Of a stretch of 5,521 nt of DNA, positions 1 to 5,409 are shown piece after piece (the first letter of the stretch is position 1; the number at the start of each line of letters is the position of its first letter). A program made the translations under genes and the position numbers. Source of the DNA: DAOSVX01 sp035379765 (GTDB lineage: Bacteria; Bacillota_I; Bacilli_A; RF39; UBA660); the NCBI GenBank assembly GCA_035379765.1, contig DAOSVX010000042.1, positions 1 through 5,521 on the forward strand, given 5' to 3'. Under the pieces are notes generated by a model that worked only from the letters and a program-made list of their open reading frames with translations, did no database searches and was not told where the DNA came from.

Positions 1-2
1 CT

Positions 3-1226
3 CAATTAGGATTAAAAAATAATAAATTAATTAATATCGATGAGCAATTTCCTGCTCAAGATATATTATGTAAAACTGGTCAATTAGAGCAGTTTTCTAG
101 TGGTATATATGCTTATGGTCATATTCCTTTTTTAGTAAAAGAAAATATTAAGAATGTTATTAGAAAAGTTTTAACAGAACATGGTTGTAGTGAGATATCA
201 CTTCCTTTATTACAACCAGAAAGTTTATGGATATCTTCTGGAAGATTAGATAGATACATAAAAGATAAAGTAATGTTTAGATGTCTTACCGAAAAAGGTA
301 ATTATTGTTTAGCTCCTACTGCGGAAGAAGCAGTTTTAGAGTTTGCTAAGTCTAGGCTTTCTTCATATAAAGATTTACCAAGAACTTATTTTCAAATAGG
401 GGAAAAGTTTCGAGATGAATTAAGACCTAGAGGATTTTTATTACGTGGTAAATCGTTTGAAATGTTAGATGCTTATAGTTTTGGTAAAGATGAAAAAGAT
501 TTAGATGACGAATATGAAAATATGCGTAAAGCCTATTTTGATATCTTTAACGAACTAGAACTATCTGTTTTGCCAGTAGCAGCGGATAGTGGAGCTATTG
601 GTGGTGATAAATCAGAAGAATTTATGGTAATATCTAATATTGGTGAAGATAATGTATGGATAAGCCCAGATAAAAAAGATGCTTATAATGAAGAAGTTTT
701 AGAAAAGAAAAATATTAATACTAATGGATATGAAAAAGTCAAAGCTGTTGAATTAGGGCATATATTTGCTTTAAAAGATAAATATTCTAAAAGTATGAAT
801 GGTACTTTTATAAATGAAGAAGATAAACCAACATATTACCAAATGGGATGTTATGGAATTGGTGTAAGTAGAACACTAGCTATGATTTACGAAAATAGTA
901 TAACCAAAGATCAAGAAGGAAATTTTACTGGTTTAGCTTTACCTAAAAAAGTGGCACCATATAAACTATATATTATTGCTAAAGATGATAGATATGAAGA
1001 AGCTATTAATTTTTATAATAAATTAATTAATATGAATATCCCTGTTATATTTGATGATTCAAAATCATCTATTGGGTATAAAATTAAAACTAATGAGGTG
1101 GTAGGTTGCCCATACATGGTATTATTTGGTGATAAAACAGAAAAAGGAATGGCTGAATTAGAAAATAATAAAACTAAAGAAAAACAAATGTTATCTTTAG
1201 ATGAAATAATTAAATCTATCAAATGA
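3..1226 (+). CDS. proS: Prolyl-tRNA synthetase, short form lacking the INS editing domain (5' end outside window)
   Basis: Class II aminoacyl-tRNA synthetase that attaches proline to tRNA-Pro in the cytoplasm. The frame is open from base 3, so the ATG at 273 is internal and the true start lies left of the window; 407 residues are visible. Counting from base 3, SGIYAY (33-38) and LPLLQPESLW (67-76, motif 1 region) match bacterial ProRS. TAEE (106-109) is the proline-site loop. GEKFRDE followed by a long basic loop (about 133-154) is motif 2, and GCYGIGVSR (282-290) is motif 3. The anticodon-binding domain fills about 305-407. Between SGAIGGDKSEEF (196-207) and ELGHIF (250-255) there are only about 42 residues, where E. 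coli-type ProRS carries an INS editing domain of roughly 180. This is therefore the short form, perhaps 415-425 residues in full. Motifs 1-3 look intact, so I expect an active enzyme. The TGA stop lies inside a terminator. Confidence 0.96.
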   Translation, partial: QLGLKNNKLINIDEQFPAQDILCKTGQLEQFSSGIYAYGHIPFLVKENIKNVIRKVLTEHGCSEISLPLLQPESLWISSGRLDRYIKDKVMFRCLTEKGNYCLAPTAEEAVLEFAKSRLSSYKDLPRTYFQIGEKFRDELRPRGFLLRGKSFEMLDAYSFGKDEKDLDDEYENMRKAYFDIFNELELSVLPVAADSGAIGGDKSEEFMVISNIGEDNVWISPDKKDAYNEEVLEKKNINTNGYEKVKAVELGHIFALKDKYSKSMNGTFINEEDKPTYYQMGCYGIGVSRTLAMIYENSITKDQEGNFTGLALPKKVAPYKLYIIAKDDRYEEAINFYNKLINMNIPVIFDDSKSSIGYKIKTNEVVGCPYMVLFGDKTEKGMAELENNKTKEKQMLSLDEIIKSIK

Positions 1227-1240
1227 TAGATTTTTTATTT
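1212..1240 (+). terminator. Intrinsic terminator of proS, overlapping its stop codon
   Basis: A perfect 9-bp stem, AAATCTATC (1212-1220) with GATAGATTT (1225-1233), closes on a 4-nt AAAT loop and runs into a T-rich tail ending near 1240. The proS TGA (1224-1226) lies in the loop and the right arm, so the last codons of the gene double as the terminator. The stem is AT-rich and so thermodynamically modest, but the geometry and T-tract fit a Rho-independent terminator. Confidence 0.7.
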
Positions 1241-1263
1241 TAAAGGAAATAACTAATTATTAG

Positions 1264-1287
1264 CATAATAATATATTGGTGATGTAA
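1264..1287 (+). promoter_or_regulatory. Weak candidate radC promoter and ribosome binding site
   Basis: The 47-base gap between the proS terminator and radC must hold the radC start signals if radC is not expressed by read-through. CATAAT at 1264-1269 (5 of 6 to the -10 consensus) and TAATAT at 1269-1274 are both possible -10 boxes. Neither has a convincing -35. GGTGAT at 1278-1283 is a reasonable SD sequence four bases before the ATG at 1288. In DNA this AT-rich, -10-like hexamers arise by chance, so only the SD is reasonably supported. Confidence 0.3.
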
Positions 1288-1968
1288 ATGCTTATAAAAG
1301 AATTACCTAATGAAGAAAAGCCCAGGGAAAGATTAAAAAATTATGGTGTAAGTAGTTTAAGTAATGAAGAATTAATAGCTATAATACTTAGAAGTGGTAC
1401 TAAAAATATATCTGTTAAAGAAGTATCTCAAAGTATTTTAAAAGAATTAGATAATATATCTTTAATAGAAAATATAACTATTAATAAATTATTACAAATA
1501 AAAGGGATAGGGGAAGTAAAAGCTATTAGTTTAATAGCTAGTATTGAATTAGGTAAAAGAATATATACTAAGCAAATAGTTAAAAATAAAATTAAAATAA
1601 GTTGTGTTAAAGATATTTATAATTTATTTAAAGATTATTTTATTAATAAAACTCAAGAAGAGTTTGTTGTTATATATCTTGATACTAAACATTATTTAAT
1701 TGATTATAAAGTGTTATTTATCGGTACCATAGATCAAAGTATTATTCATCCAAGAGAGATATTTAAAAATGCTTATTTAATGTCATCTTCAGCTATTATA
1801 TGTCTTCATAATCATCCTTCCGGAATAAGTAATCCTAGTAATGAAGATATTATTTTAACTAAGAAAATACTAGAAATAAGTAAGCTAATGTTAATTCCTT
1901 TGGTAGATCATATTATTATTGGTAAAAATGAATATTATAGCTTTTTAGAAAATGGCCATATAAAGTAG
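1288..1968 (+). CDS. radC: RadC family protein (JAMM/MPN+ domain, UPF0758)
   Basis: A 226-residue protein with the two-part RadC layout. The N-terminal half has the family opening RERLKNYG (13-20), SNEELIAIILRSG (25-37), and a helix-hairpin-helix around IKGIG (71-75), the kind of element that contacts DNA non-specifically. The C-terminal half is a JAMM/MPN+ metal-binding domain: H174-N-H176, then seven residues, S184, two residues, D187, with E124 or E125 as the likely upstream acidic residue. The full set suggests a zinc-dependent hydrolase fold. The historical link to DNA repair is weak and the substrate is unknown. An in-frame TAA directly precedes the ATG, so the start cannot be further upstream. 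The SD is GGTGAT. The length is normal for the family. In Bacillus, radC lies upstream of rplU on the same strand but with mre, min and spoIVF genes between; here rplU follows directly. Confidence 0.95.
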   Translation: MLIKELPNEEKPRERLKNYGVSSLSNEELIAIILRSGTKNISVKEVSQSILKELDNISLIENITINKLLQIKGIGEVKAISLIASIELGKRIYTKQIVKNKIKISCVKDIYNLFKDYFINKTQEEFVVIYLDTKHYLIDYKVLFIGTIDQSIIHPREIFKNAYLMSSSAIICLHNHPSGISNPSNEDIILTKKILEISKLMLIPLVDHIIIGKNEYYSFLENGHIK

Positions 1969-1976
1969 TAAAATGT

Positions 1977-2005
1977 TTGACAAAACAGGCTTTTGTTGGT
2001 AATAT
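1977..2005 (+). promoter_or_regulatory. Strong sigma-A-type promoter of the rplU-prp-rpmA operon
   Basis: A perfect -35 box TTGACA (1977-1982) is followed after exactly 17 bases by TAATAT (2000-2005), which has the TG dinucleotide of an extended -10 in front (1997-1998). Transcription should begin near 2012, just before the first hairpin of the L21 leader. A dyad, ACAAAA (1980-1985) and TTTTGT (1991-1996), occupies the end of the -35 and part of the spacer. It may be chance. This is the best-matching promoter in the window, as expected for a ribosomal protein operon. Confidence 0.75.
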
Positions 2006-2011
2006 TTATAT

Positions 2012-2114
2012 GTTTTAAAGAGCTTTCTTTAAAAACCGCACTAAAAAGGTTTTAAAAACATTATTATGTACCTTAAAGGCGAGTCTTACAAAATAAGTGA
2101 AAGTGAGGGAAAAA
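2012..2114 (+). ncRNA. L21 leader RNA (ribosomal protein autoregulatory leader)
   Basis: This structured 5' UTR sits just upstream of rplU, the position of the Firmicutes L21 leader. From memory of that family, the ACCGCAC segment (2035-2041) and ACCTT...GGCGAGTC (2070-2086) are its conserved core; I could not run a covariance search. Pairings visible by eye are: TTTTAAAG (2013-2020) with CTTTAAAA (2027-2034); AAAACC (2032-2037) with GGTTTT (2048-2053); AAGGT (2046-2050) with ACCTT (2070-2074); and ACAT (2058-2061) with ATGT (2066-2069). Some of these share bases and exclude one another, as expected of a switch. Regulation by L21 or another operon product is inferred from the family. The rplU SD (about 2103-2110) closes the leader. 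Confidence 0.82.
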
Positions 2115-2115
2115 C

Positions 2116-2417
2116 ATGAAAGCTATATTTATAACTGGTGGTAAACAATACTATGTTAAAGAGGGCGATACCATTTATGTGGAAAAAATAAATGGCGAAG
2201 CTGGTAGTAAAGTAGAGTTTAAAGATGTTTTATTTGTTAATGGTGTTTATGGTATGCCTACTGTTAAGGGCGCTAAAGTTGTTGTGAAATATTAAAACAA
2301 GGTAAGCAAAAGAAAATTGTGGTATTTAAATACAATGCTAAAAAGAAATATCGTAACAAACAAGGTCATCGTCAACCATATACAAAATTATTAGTAAAAA
2401 ACATAGAATTTAAGTAA
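2116..2417 (+). pseudogene. rplU: 50S ribosomal protein L21, frameshifted by one base (probable sequencing/assembly indel)
   Basis: L21 binds 23S rRNA in the large subunit. The ATG at 2116 follows a good SD (GTGAGGGA, 2103-2110) and opens with the L21 signature: MKAIFITGGKQYYVKEGD, then DVLFVNG and PTVKGAKV. That frame stops at TAA 2293-2295 after 59 codons. The remainder continues without a break in the -1 frame from AAA at 2295: KQGKQKKIVVFKY, then the diagnostic GHRQPYTKL, ending at TAA 2415-2417. By comparison with typical L21, two residues should lie between AAA 2287-2289 and AAA 2295-2297, but only five bases (TATTA) are there. One lost base, for example a third T, explains it and restores about 100 residues, the normal size. 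No canonical slippery heptamer is present. Both halves are well conserved and the next gene starts one base after the distal stop, so the gene is probably intact in the organism. Confidence 0.9.
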
Positions 2418-2418
2418 T

Positions 2419-2730
2419 ATGACAAAAGTTTATGTAAAAGAAAATAATAATATTATTAAAGAAATAACTATTTCTGGTCATTCTAATAATGATGTTAAAG
2501 GTAAAGATATTGTTTGTTCTAGTATTAGTTCAATAGTTACAACTACTATTAATGCTTTAATTAGATTAGATGAAGAAGCTATTTCTTACACCGAAAAAGA
2601 TGGTTTTATAAATATTAATAATATTAAAAATGAACCAAATACGCAGATACTTATCGATAATATGCTTAATTTATTAAAAGAATTAGCTACTAAGTATCCT
2701 AAAAATATTCAAGTGAAAAGAGGAAATTAA
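2419..2730 (+). CDS. prp: Prp, cysteine protease that processes ribosomal protein L27
   Basis: A 103-residue protein of the YsxB/Prp family (formerly DUF464), encoded between rplU and rpmA in Firmicutes. Prp removes the N-terminal extension of L27, a step shown to be essential in Staphylococcus aureus. The catalytic pair is visible: H21 in ISGH and C33 in DIVCSSIS, with D30 before it. These fit the S. aureus residues H22 and C34 with a one-residue offset. The length is typical (about 105-110). The ATG begins one base after the distal rplU stop and I see no SD before it, so translation is probably coupled to rplU. The gene also abuts rpmA with no gap, which keeps protease and substrate in one operon. 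Confidence 0.93.
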   Translation: MTKVYVKENNNIIKEITISGHSNNDVKGKDIVCSSISSIVTTTINALIRLDEEAISYTEKDGFININNIKNEPNTQILIDNMLNLLKELATKYPKNIQVKRGN

Positions 2731-3015
2731 ATGAAACTTTTAAGTTTAAATATTCAATTATTTGCTCACGTTAAAGCTCAAGGTTCTACTCAAAATGGTC
2801 GTGATTCAGCTGGTCGTAGATTAGGAGCTAAAGCAAGTGATGGCGAAACTATTAAAGCAGGAAGTATTATATATCGCCAAAGAGGTACTAAAATTTATCC
2901 AGGAAACAATGTCGGAATGGGTAAAGATCATACCTTATTTGCTAAAATAGATGGTGTAGTAAAGTTTGAAAGATTAGGAAGAAGTAAGAAAAAAGTAAGC
3001 GTTTATGCAAAATAA
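2731..3015 (+). CDS. rpmA: 50S ribosomal protein L27 with Prp-cleavable N-terminal extension
   Basis: L27 is a large-subunit protein whose N-terminal tail reaches toward the peptidyl-transferase centre. The 94-residue protein carries the family core: GSTQNGRDSAGRRLG (18-32), GSIIYRQRGTKIYPG (44-58), VGMGKDHTLFAKIDG (61-75) and VKFERLG (77-83). The first 11 residues, MKLLSLNIQLF, match the extension found in Firmicutes. By analogy with S. aureus, Prp should cut between F11 and A12, leaving a mature protein starting AHVKAQGS. The usual tail is AHKKAGGS or similar, so V14 and Q17 are unusual. The ATG follows the prp stop directly, with an AGAGGAAA SD inside the end of prp. The stop codon lies within a terminator hairpin. 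Confidence 0.96.
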   Translation: MKLLSLNIQLFAHVKAQGSTQNGRDSAGRRLGAKASDGETIKAGSIIYRQRGTKIYPGNNVGMGKDHTLFAKIDGVVKFERLGRSKKKVSVYAK

Positions 3016-3026
3016 ATGCTTTTTTT
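2997..3026 (+). terminator. Intrinsic terminator of the rplU-prp-rpmA operon, containing the rpmA stop codon
   Basis: The left arm AAGCGTTTAT (2997-3006) pairs with ATAAATGCTT (3012-3021) as a 10-bp stem with one G-U pair and a GCAAA loop, leading into an unbroken run of seven T (3020-3026). The rpmA TAA (3013-3015) is in the right arm. This is a standard Rho-independent terminator and ends the ribosomal operon before the CYTH gene. Confidence 0.8.
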
Positions 3027-3029
3027 ATG

Positions 3030-3050
3030 TGGTATAATTATTTTTAGAGG
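3030..3050 (+). promoter_or_regulatory. Extended -10 promoter and SD for the CYTH gene
   Basis: A perfect -10 box TATAAT (3033-3038) is preceded by TGG (3030-3032), giving an extended -10. No good -35 is found at 17 bases. It begins only four bases after the T-tract of the rpmA terminator. The expected transcription start near 3045 is almost at the SD AGAGG (3046-3050), so the 5' UTR would be about a dozen bases. Confidence 0.65.
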
Positions 3051-3056
3051 TGTTAT

Positions 3057-3608
3057 ATGAATACAGAGTATGAAATAAGAATATTGGGAATTAATAAAGA
3101 AGAATTTGTGAAAAAAATAAAAAGTATGGGTGCTAAACATATTGGTGATTTTTTCCCAAGAAGATATGTATATGATTTAATACCTAAAGAAGAACATAAA
3201 TGGCTTAGACTAAGAACTAATGGTTATGATACTACTTTAACTATCAAAGAAATTAAAAAACAAAGTATTGATAGTACTAAAGAATTAGAAATAACTGTAG
3301 ATGATTTTGATAAAACTAATCTTTTATTAGAAAGTTTAGGTTTTAAAAATAAAGGTTACCAAGAAAACAAAAGATCAGAATACATTTTAGATAATATTCA
3401 TATTGATATTGATAAATGGCCTATGATACCAGAATATGTTGAATTAGAAGGTTTAAATAAAAAAGATGTCATTAATATAATAAAAAAGCTAGGTTATCAA
3501 GAAAAAGACTGTGTTGCTTTAGGAGTTTCAGCTATATATACTCATTATGGTTATGATGGTGAAAATTTAAAAGATTTAAATTTTGATATGGAAAAAGATA
3601 GTAAATGA
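3057..3608 (+). CDS. CYTH-domain protein (class IV adenylate cyclase/thiamine triphosphatase-like)
   Basis: A 183-residue soluble protein with the CYTH (triphosphate tunnel) pattern. The N-terminal ExExK-type signature appears as E4-Y-E6-I-R8, with arginine in place of the last lysine. The alternating charged residues expected to line the tunnel follow in order: R51 and R53 in WLRLR, K64 in LTIKE, E76 and E78 in KELEI, K105 and R106 in NKRSEY, D117 and D119 in HIDIDKW, and E126, E129 and E131 in EYVELEG. Family members act on triphosphate compounds with divalent metal: inorganic triphosphate, thiamine triphosphate, or ATP in CyaB. Sequence alone does not say which applies here. The closest flavour is the CyaB-like group of uncharacterised bacterial proteins. 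It has its own promoter, so its place between the ribosomal and gatCAB operons does not prove a role in translation. It ends in TGA. Confidence 0.87.
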   Translation: MNTEYEIRILGINKEEFVKKIKSMGAKHIGDFFPRRYVYDLIPKEEHKWLRLRTNGYDTTLTIKEIKKQSIDSTKELEITVDDFDKTNLLLESLGFKNKGYQENKRSEYILDNIHIDIDKWPMIPEYVELEGLNKKDVINIIKKLGYQEKDCVALGVSAIYTHYGYDGENLKDLNFDMEKDSK

Positions 3609-3633
3609 TTTTTATGTTTTCGTGTGCTATAAT
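3605..3633 (+). promoter_or_regulatory. Extended -10 promoter of the gatCAB operon
   Basis: TATAAT (3628-3633) is preceded by TGC (3625-3627), an extended -10. At exactly 17 bases upstream, ATGATT (3605-3610) matches the -35 consensus at only 3 of 6 positions and overlaps the CYTH stop codon. A start near 3640 gives a 5' UTR of about 20 bases. No terminator is evident between the CYTH gene and gatC, so read-through from the CYTH gene is also possible. Confidence 0.65.
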
Positions 3634-3650
3634 TTTATTAAAGAAACATT

Positions 3651-3655
3651 AGGAG
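3651..3655 (+). promoter_or_regulatory. AGGAG ribosome binding site that decides the gatC start
   Basis: This SD abuts an ATG at 3656, leaving no spacer, and lies six bases before a second in-frame ATG at 3662. Only the second has normal spacing, so gatC is taken to begin at 3662 with MITKEDLKKY, which also fits the usual GatC N-terminus better. Confidence 0.75.
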
Positions 3656-3661
3656 ATGCTT

Positions 3662-3952
3662 ATGATTACTAAAGAAGATTTAAAAAAATATGCTAATTTA
3701 TTAATGTTTGATATGAGTGACGATGAATATCAGACTTTACAAGAAGAATTTACTATTATACTTAAACAAATGGATTTAATAGCTAAAATAGATGGTATTA
3801 GTGAAGTAGAACCAATGTATTTTCCTTATATACCTAGTACCAATAATTATCGTGATGATGATAACATAGCTGTTTTAACAACTGCTGAAGTTTTAGAAAA
3901 TGCTCCACTAAAAGAAAATAACCAGATTAAAGTACCAAAGGTGGTGGAATAA
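3662..3952 (+). CDS. gatC: Aspartyl/glutamyl-tRNA(Asn/Gln) amidotransferase subunit C
   Basis: GatC is the small subunit that wraps around and stabilises the GatA-GatB pair. The 96-residue product has the family landmarks: an N-terminal helix with KKYANLLMFDMSDDE (8-22), a second helix ending in DLIAKIDG (38-45), VEPMYFP (49-55), an R-D-D segment (64-66), and the C-terminal NAPLKENNQIKVPKVVE. The start at 3662 is preferred to 3656 because of SD spacing. The stop overlaps the gatA ATG by one base, so translation is coupled. It is first in the usual C-A-B order. Confidence 0.95.
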   Translation: MITKEDLKKYANLLMFDMSDDEYQTLQEEFTIILKQMDLIAKIDGISEVEPMYFPYIPSTNNYRDDDNIAVLTTAEVLENAPLKENNQIKVPKVVE

Positions 3953-5409
3953 TGTATCGTAAAATGATGATTGATGAATTAAGAAGTAAATTAGATAATA
4001 ATGAAGTGACTGGAGAAGAATTATTTAATGAAGCTCATGATTTAGCTAATAAATATCAAGAAAAGTATAATTCTTTTGTTACAATAATAGATAAATATCA
4101 ATTTAATGGTCTAAGTGATAGTTTAATTACTAATATTCCTTATGCTTTAAAAGATAATTATTCTACTAAAGGTATATTAACTACAGCGTCTTCTAATATT
4201 CTAAAAAATTATATACCAGTATATGATTCTACAGTTTATAAAAAATTAAAAGAAGCTGGAGCTATTTTAGTTGGTAAAACTGTTTTAGATGAATTAGCTA
4301 TGGGTGGAACTGGTACTACTGGTCATACAGGAAAAGTTAAAAATCCTTGGGATGAAAAAAGGATGATTGGTGGTTCTTCAGCTGGTAGTGCTGCTGCTGT
4401 AGCTTTAGGAATTGTTCCTTTTGCGATTGGTAGTGATACAGGAGACTCAGTTAGAAAGCCAGCCCATTATGGTGGAGTAGTTGGCTTTAAACCTTCCTAT
4501 GGAAGAATTTCTCGTTATGGGCTATTTGCTTTTGCTTCTTCTTTAGATCACGTCGGTATATTTGCTCGTAGTGTTAAAGATATAGCAATTGTTACTGATA
4601 TTCTAAAAGGTTACGATGAAAATGACATGACTAGTTTACCTGATGAAGATATTAAATATACCGAAAAATTAGATTTAAATATCCAAGGTAAGAAATTATT
4701 TTATTTAAAGAATATTTGTGATATAGCTTATTATGATAATCCTAGTAATAATTTAAAAGAAATATTAAATAATTTCCAAGAAACTATTACTAATTGTCAA
4801 AAATTAGGGATAGAAGTATATGAAGAAGAAATAGATATAGATTTATTAAATGCTATATATCCTGTTTATAATATTTTATCTTGTGCTGAAGCAACTAGCA
4901 ACAACTCTAACCTTACTGGTATTCCTTTTGGAGTAAGAGGTGAAGGAAGTAACATTAATGATATAATGTTTAATGCCCGTACTAAAGGATTTTCCGAACT
5001 TATTAAAAGAAGATTTGTAATAGGAAGTTATGTATTAAGAAAAGAAAATCAAGAAAAATTATATTTAAATGCTTGTCGTATTAGAAGAATGCTTGTTGAT
5101 AAATTTAATACTTTATTTACTAAATATGATGGCTTTATAATGCCCGCTGGTGATACAGTTGCTCCTAAATTTGATGAAAGAAATGATAATTTATCTAAAG
5201 AATATTTAGTTTTAGGTAATTTTATGGTAATTGGTAATTTTGGTGGTTATCCAAGTATTACTATTCCTTCAGGATTTGTTAATAATTTACCAGTTGGTGT
5301 AAATATTACCGGAGCTTTTAAAAACGATGATTTAGTTTTAAATATAGCTAATGAATTAGAAGAAATAATGAATTATAAAGGTATGATAGCAGGTGAAGAT
5401 GATGTATAA
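3952..5409 (+). CDS. gatA: Aspartyl/glutamyl-tRNA(Asn/Gln) amidotransferase subunit A
   Basis: GatA is the amidase subunit. It releases ammonia from glutamine (or asparagine) and passes it to GatB, which amidates Glu-tRNA(Gln) and/or Asp-tRNA(Asn). At 485 residues it is normal size. The amidase-signature triad is complete: K67 in ALKDN, cis-Ser S142 in GGSSAGS, and nucleophile S166 in DTGDSVRKP. All three sit 12 residues before the S. aureus residues K79, S154 and S178. The glycine just before the nucleophile in most GatA (GGS) is Asp165 here (GDS), and a Lys follows at 169 where many have Gln; I recall similar forms in mycoplasmas. Start: ATG at 3952, seven bases after AAAGGTGG (3937-3944, inside gatC). 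Met codons 5 and 6 are less likely starts. Confidence 0.97.
   Translation: MYRKMMIDELRSKLDNNEVTGEELFNEAHDLANKYQEKYNSFVTIIDKYQFNGLSDSLITNIPYALKDNYSTKGILTTASSNILKNYIPVYDSTVYKKLKEAGAILVGKTVLDELAMGGTGTTGHTGKVKNPWDEKRMIGGSSAGSAAAVALGIVPFAIGSDTGDSVRKPAHYGGVVGFKPSYGRISRYGLFAFASSLDHVGIFARSVKDIAIVTDILKGYDENDMTSLPDEDIKYTEKLDLNIQGKKLFYLKNICDIAYYDNPSNNLKEILNNFQETITNCQKLGIEVYEEEIDIDLLNAIYPVYNILSCAEATSNNSNLTGIPFGVRGEGSNINDIMFNARTKGFSELIKRRFVIGSYVLRKENQEKLYLNACRIRRMLVDKFNTLFTKYDGFIMPAGDTVAPKFDERNDNLSKEYLVLGNFMVIGNFGGYPSITIPSGFVNNLPVGVNITGAFKNDDLVLNIANELEEIMNYKGMIAGEDDV

Noticed and set aside
19..37. 19-base exact repeat also present at 1015-1033
   Set aside because: Both copies are low-complexity AT codons for Asn-Lys-Leu-Ile-Asn in the same proS frame. 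They look like coincidence of composition and not a mobile or regulatory repeat.
273..275. ATG at 273 as the start of proS
   Set aside because: The same frame is open back to base 3 and encodes motif 1 and other conserved ProRS sequence upstream, so this Met is internal.
1013..1222. Minus-strand open frame of 69 codons
   Set aside because: It lies wholly inside the well-supported proS anticodon-binding domain on the opposite strand, has no recognisable motif, and is the kind of shadow frame common in AT-rich genes.
1980..1996. Inverted repeat ACAAAA/TTTTGT after radC as a terminator
   Set aside because: The stem is only six mostly A-T pairs with no T-tract after it, and it lies within the rplU promoter. 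A regulatory dyad is possible but unsupported.
2286..2297. Programmed -1 frameshifting in rplU
   Set aside because: Codons GTG AAA TAT TAA do not form an X-XXY-YYZ slippery heptamer, re-pairing in the -1 frame would be poor, and rplU is not known to use recoding. A single-base indel is simpler.
3614..3649. ATGTTT/AAACAT dyad between the CYTH gene and gatC
   Set aside because: Six mostly A-T pairs closing a 24-base loop and spanning the -10 box, with no T-tract. It is expected by chance in DNA of this composition.
3656..3661. gatC starting at the upstream ATG (MLMITK)
   Set aside because: The AGGAG sequence ends at 3655, leaving no spacer. The ATG at 3662 has normal six-base spacing.
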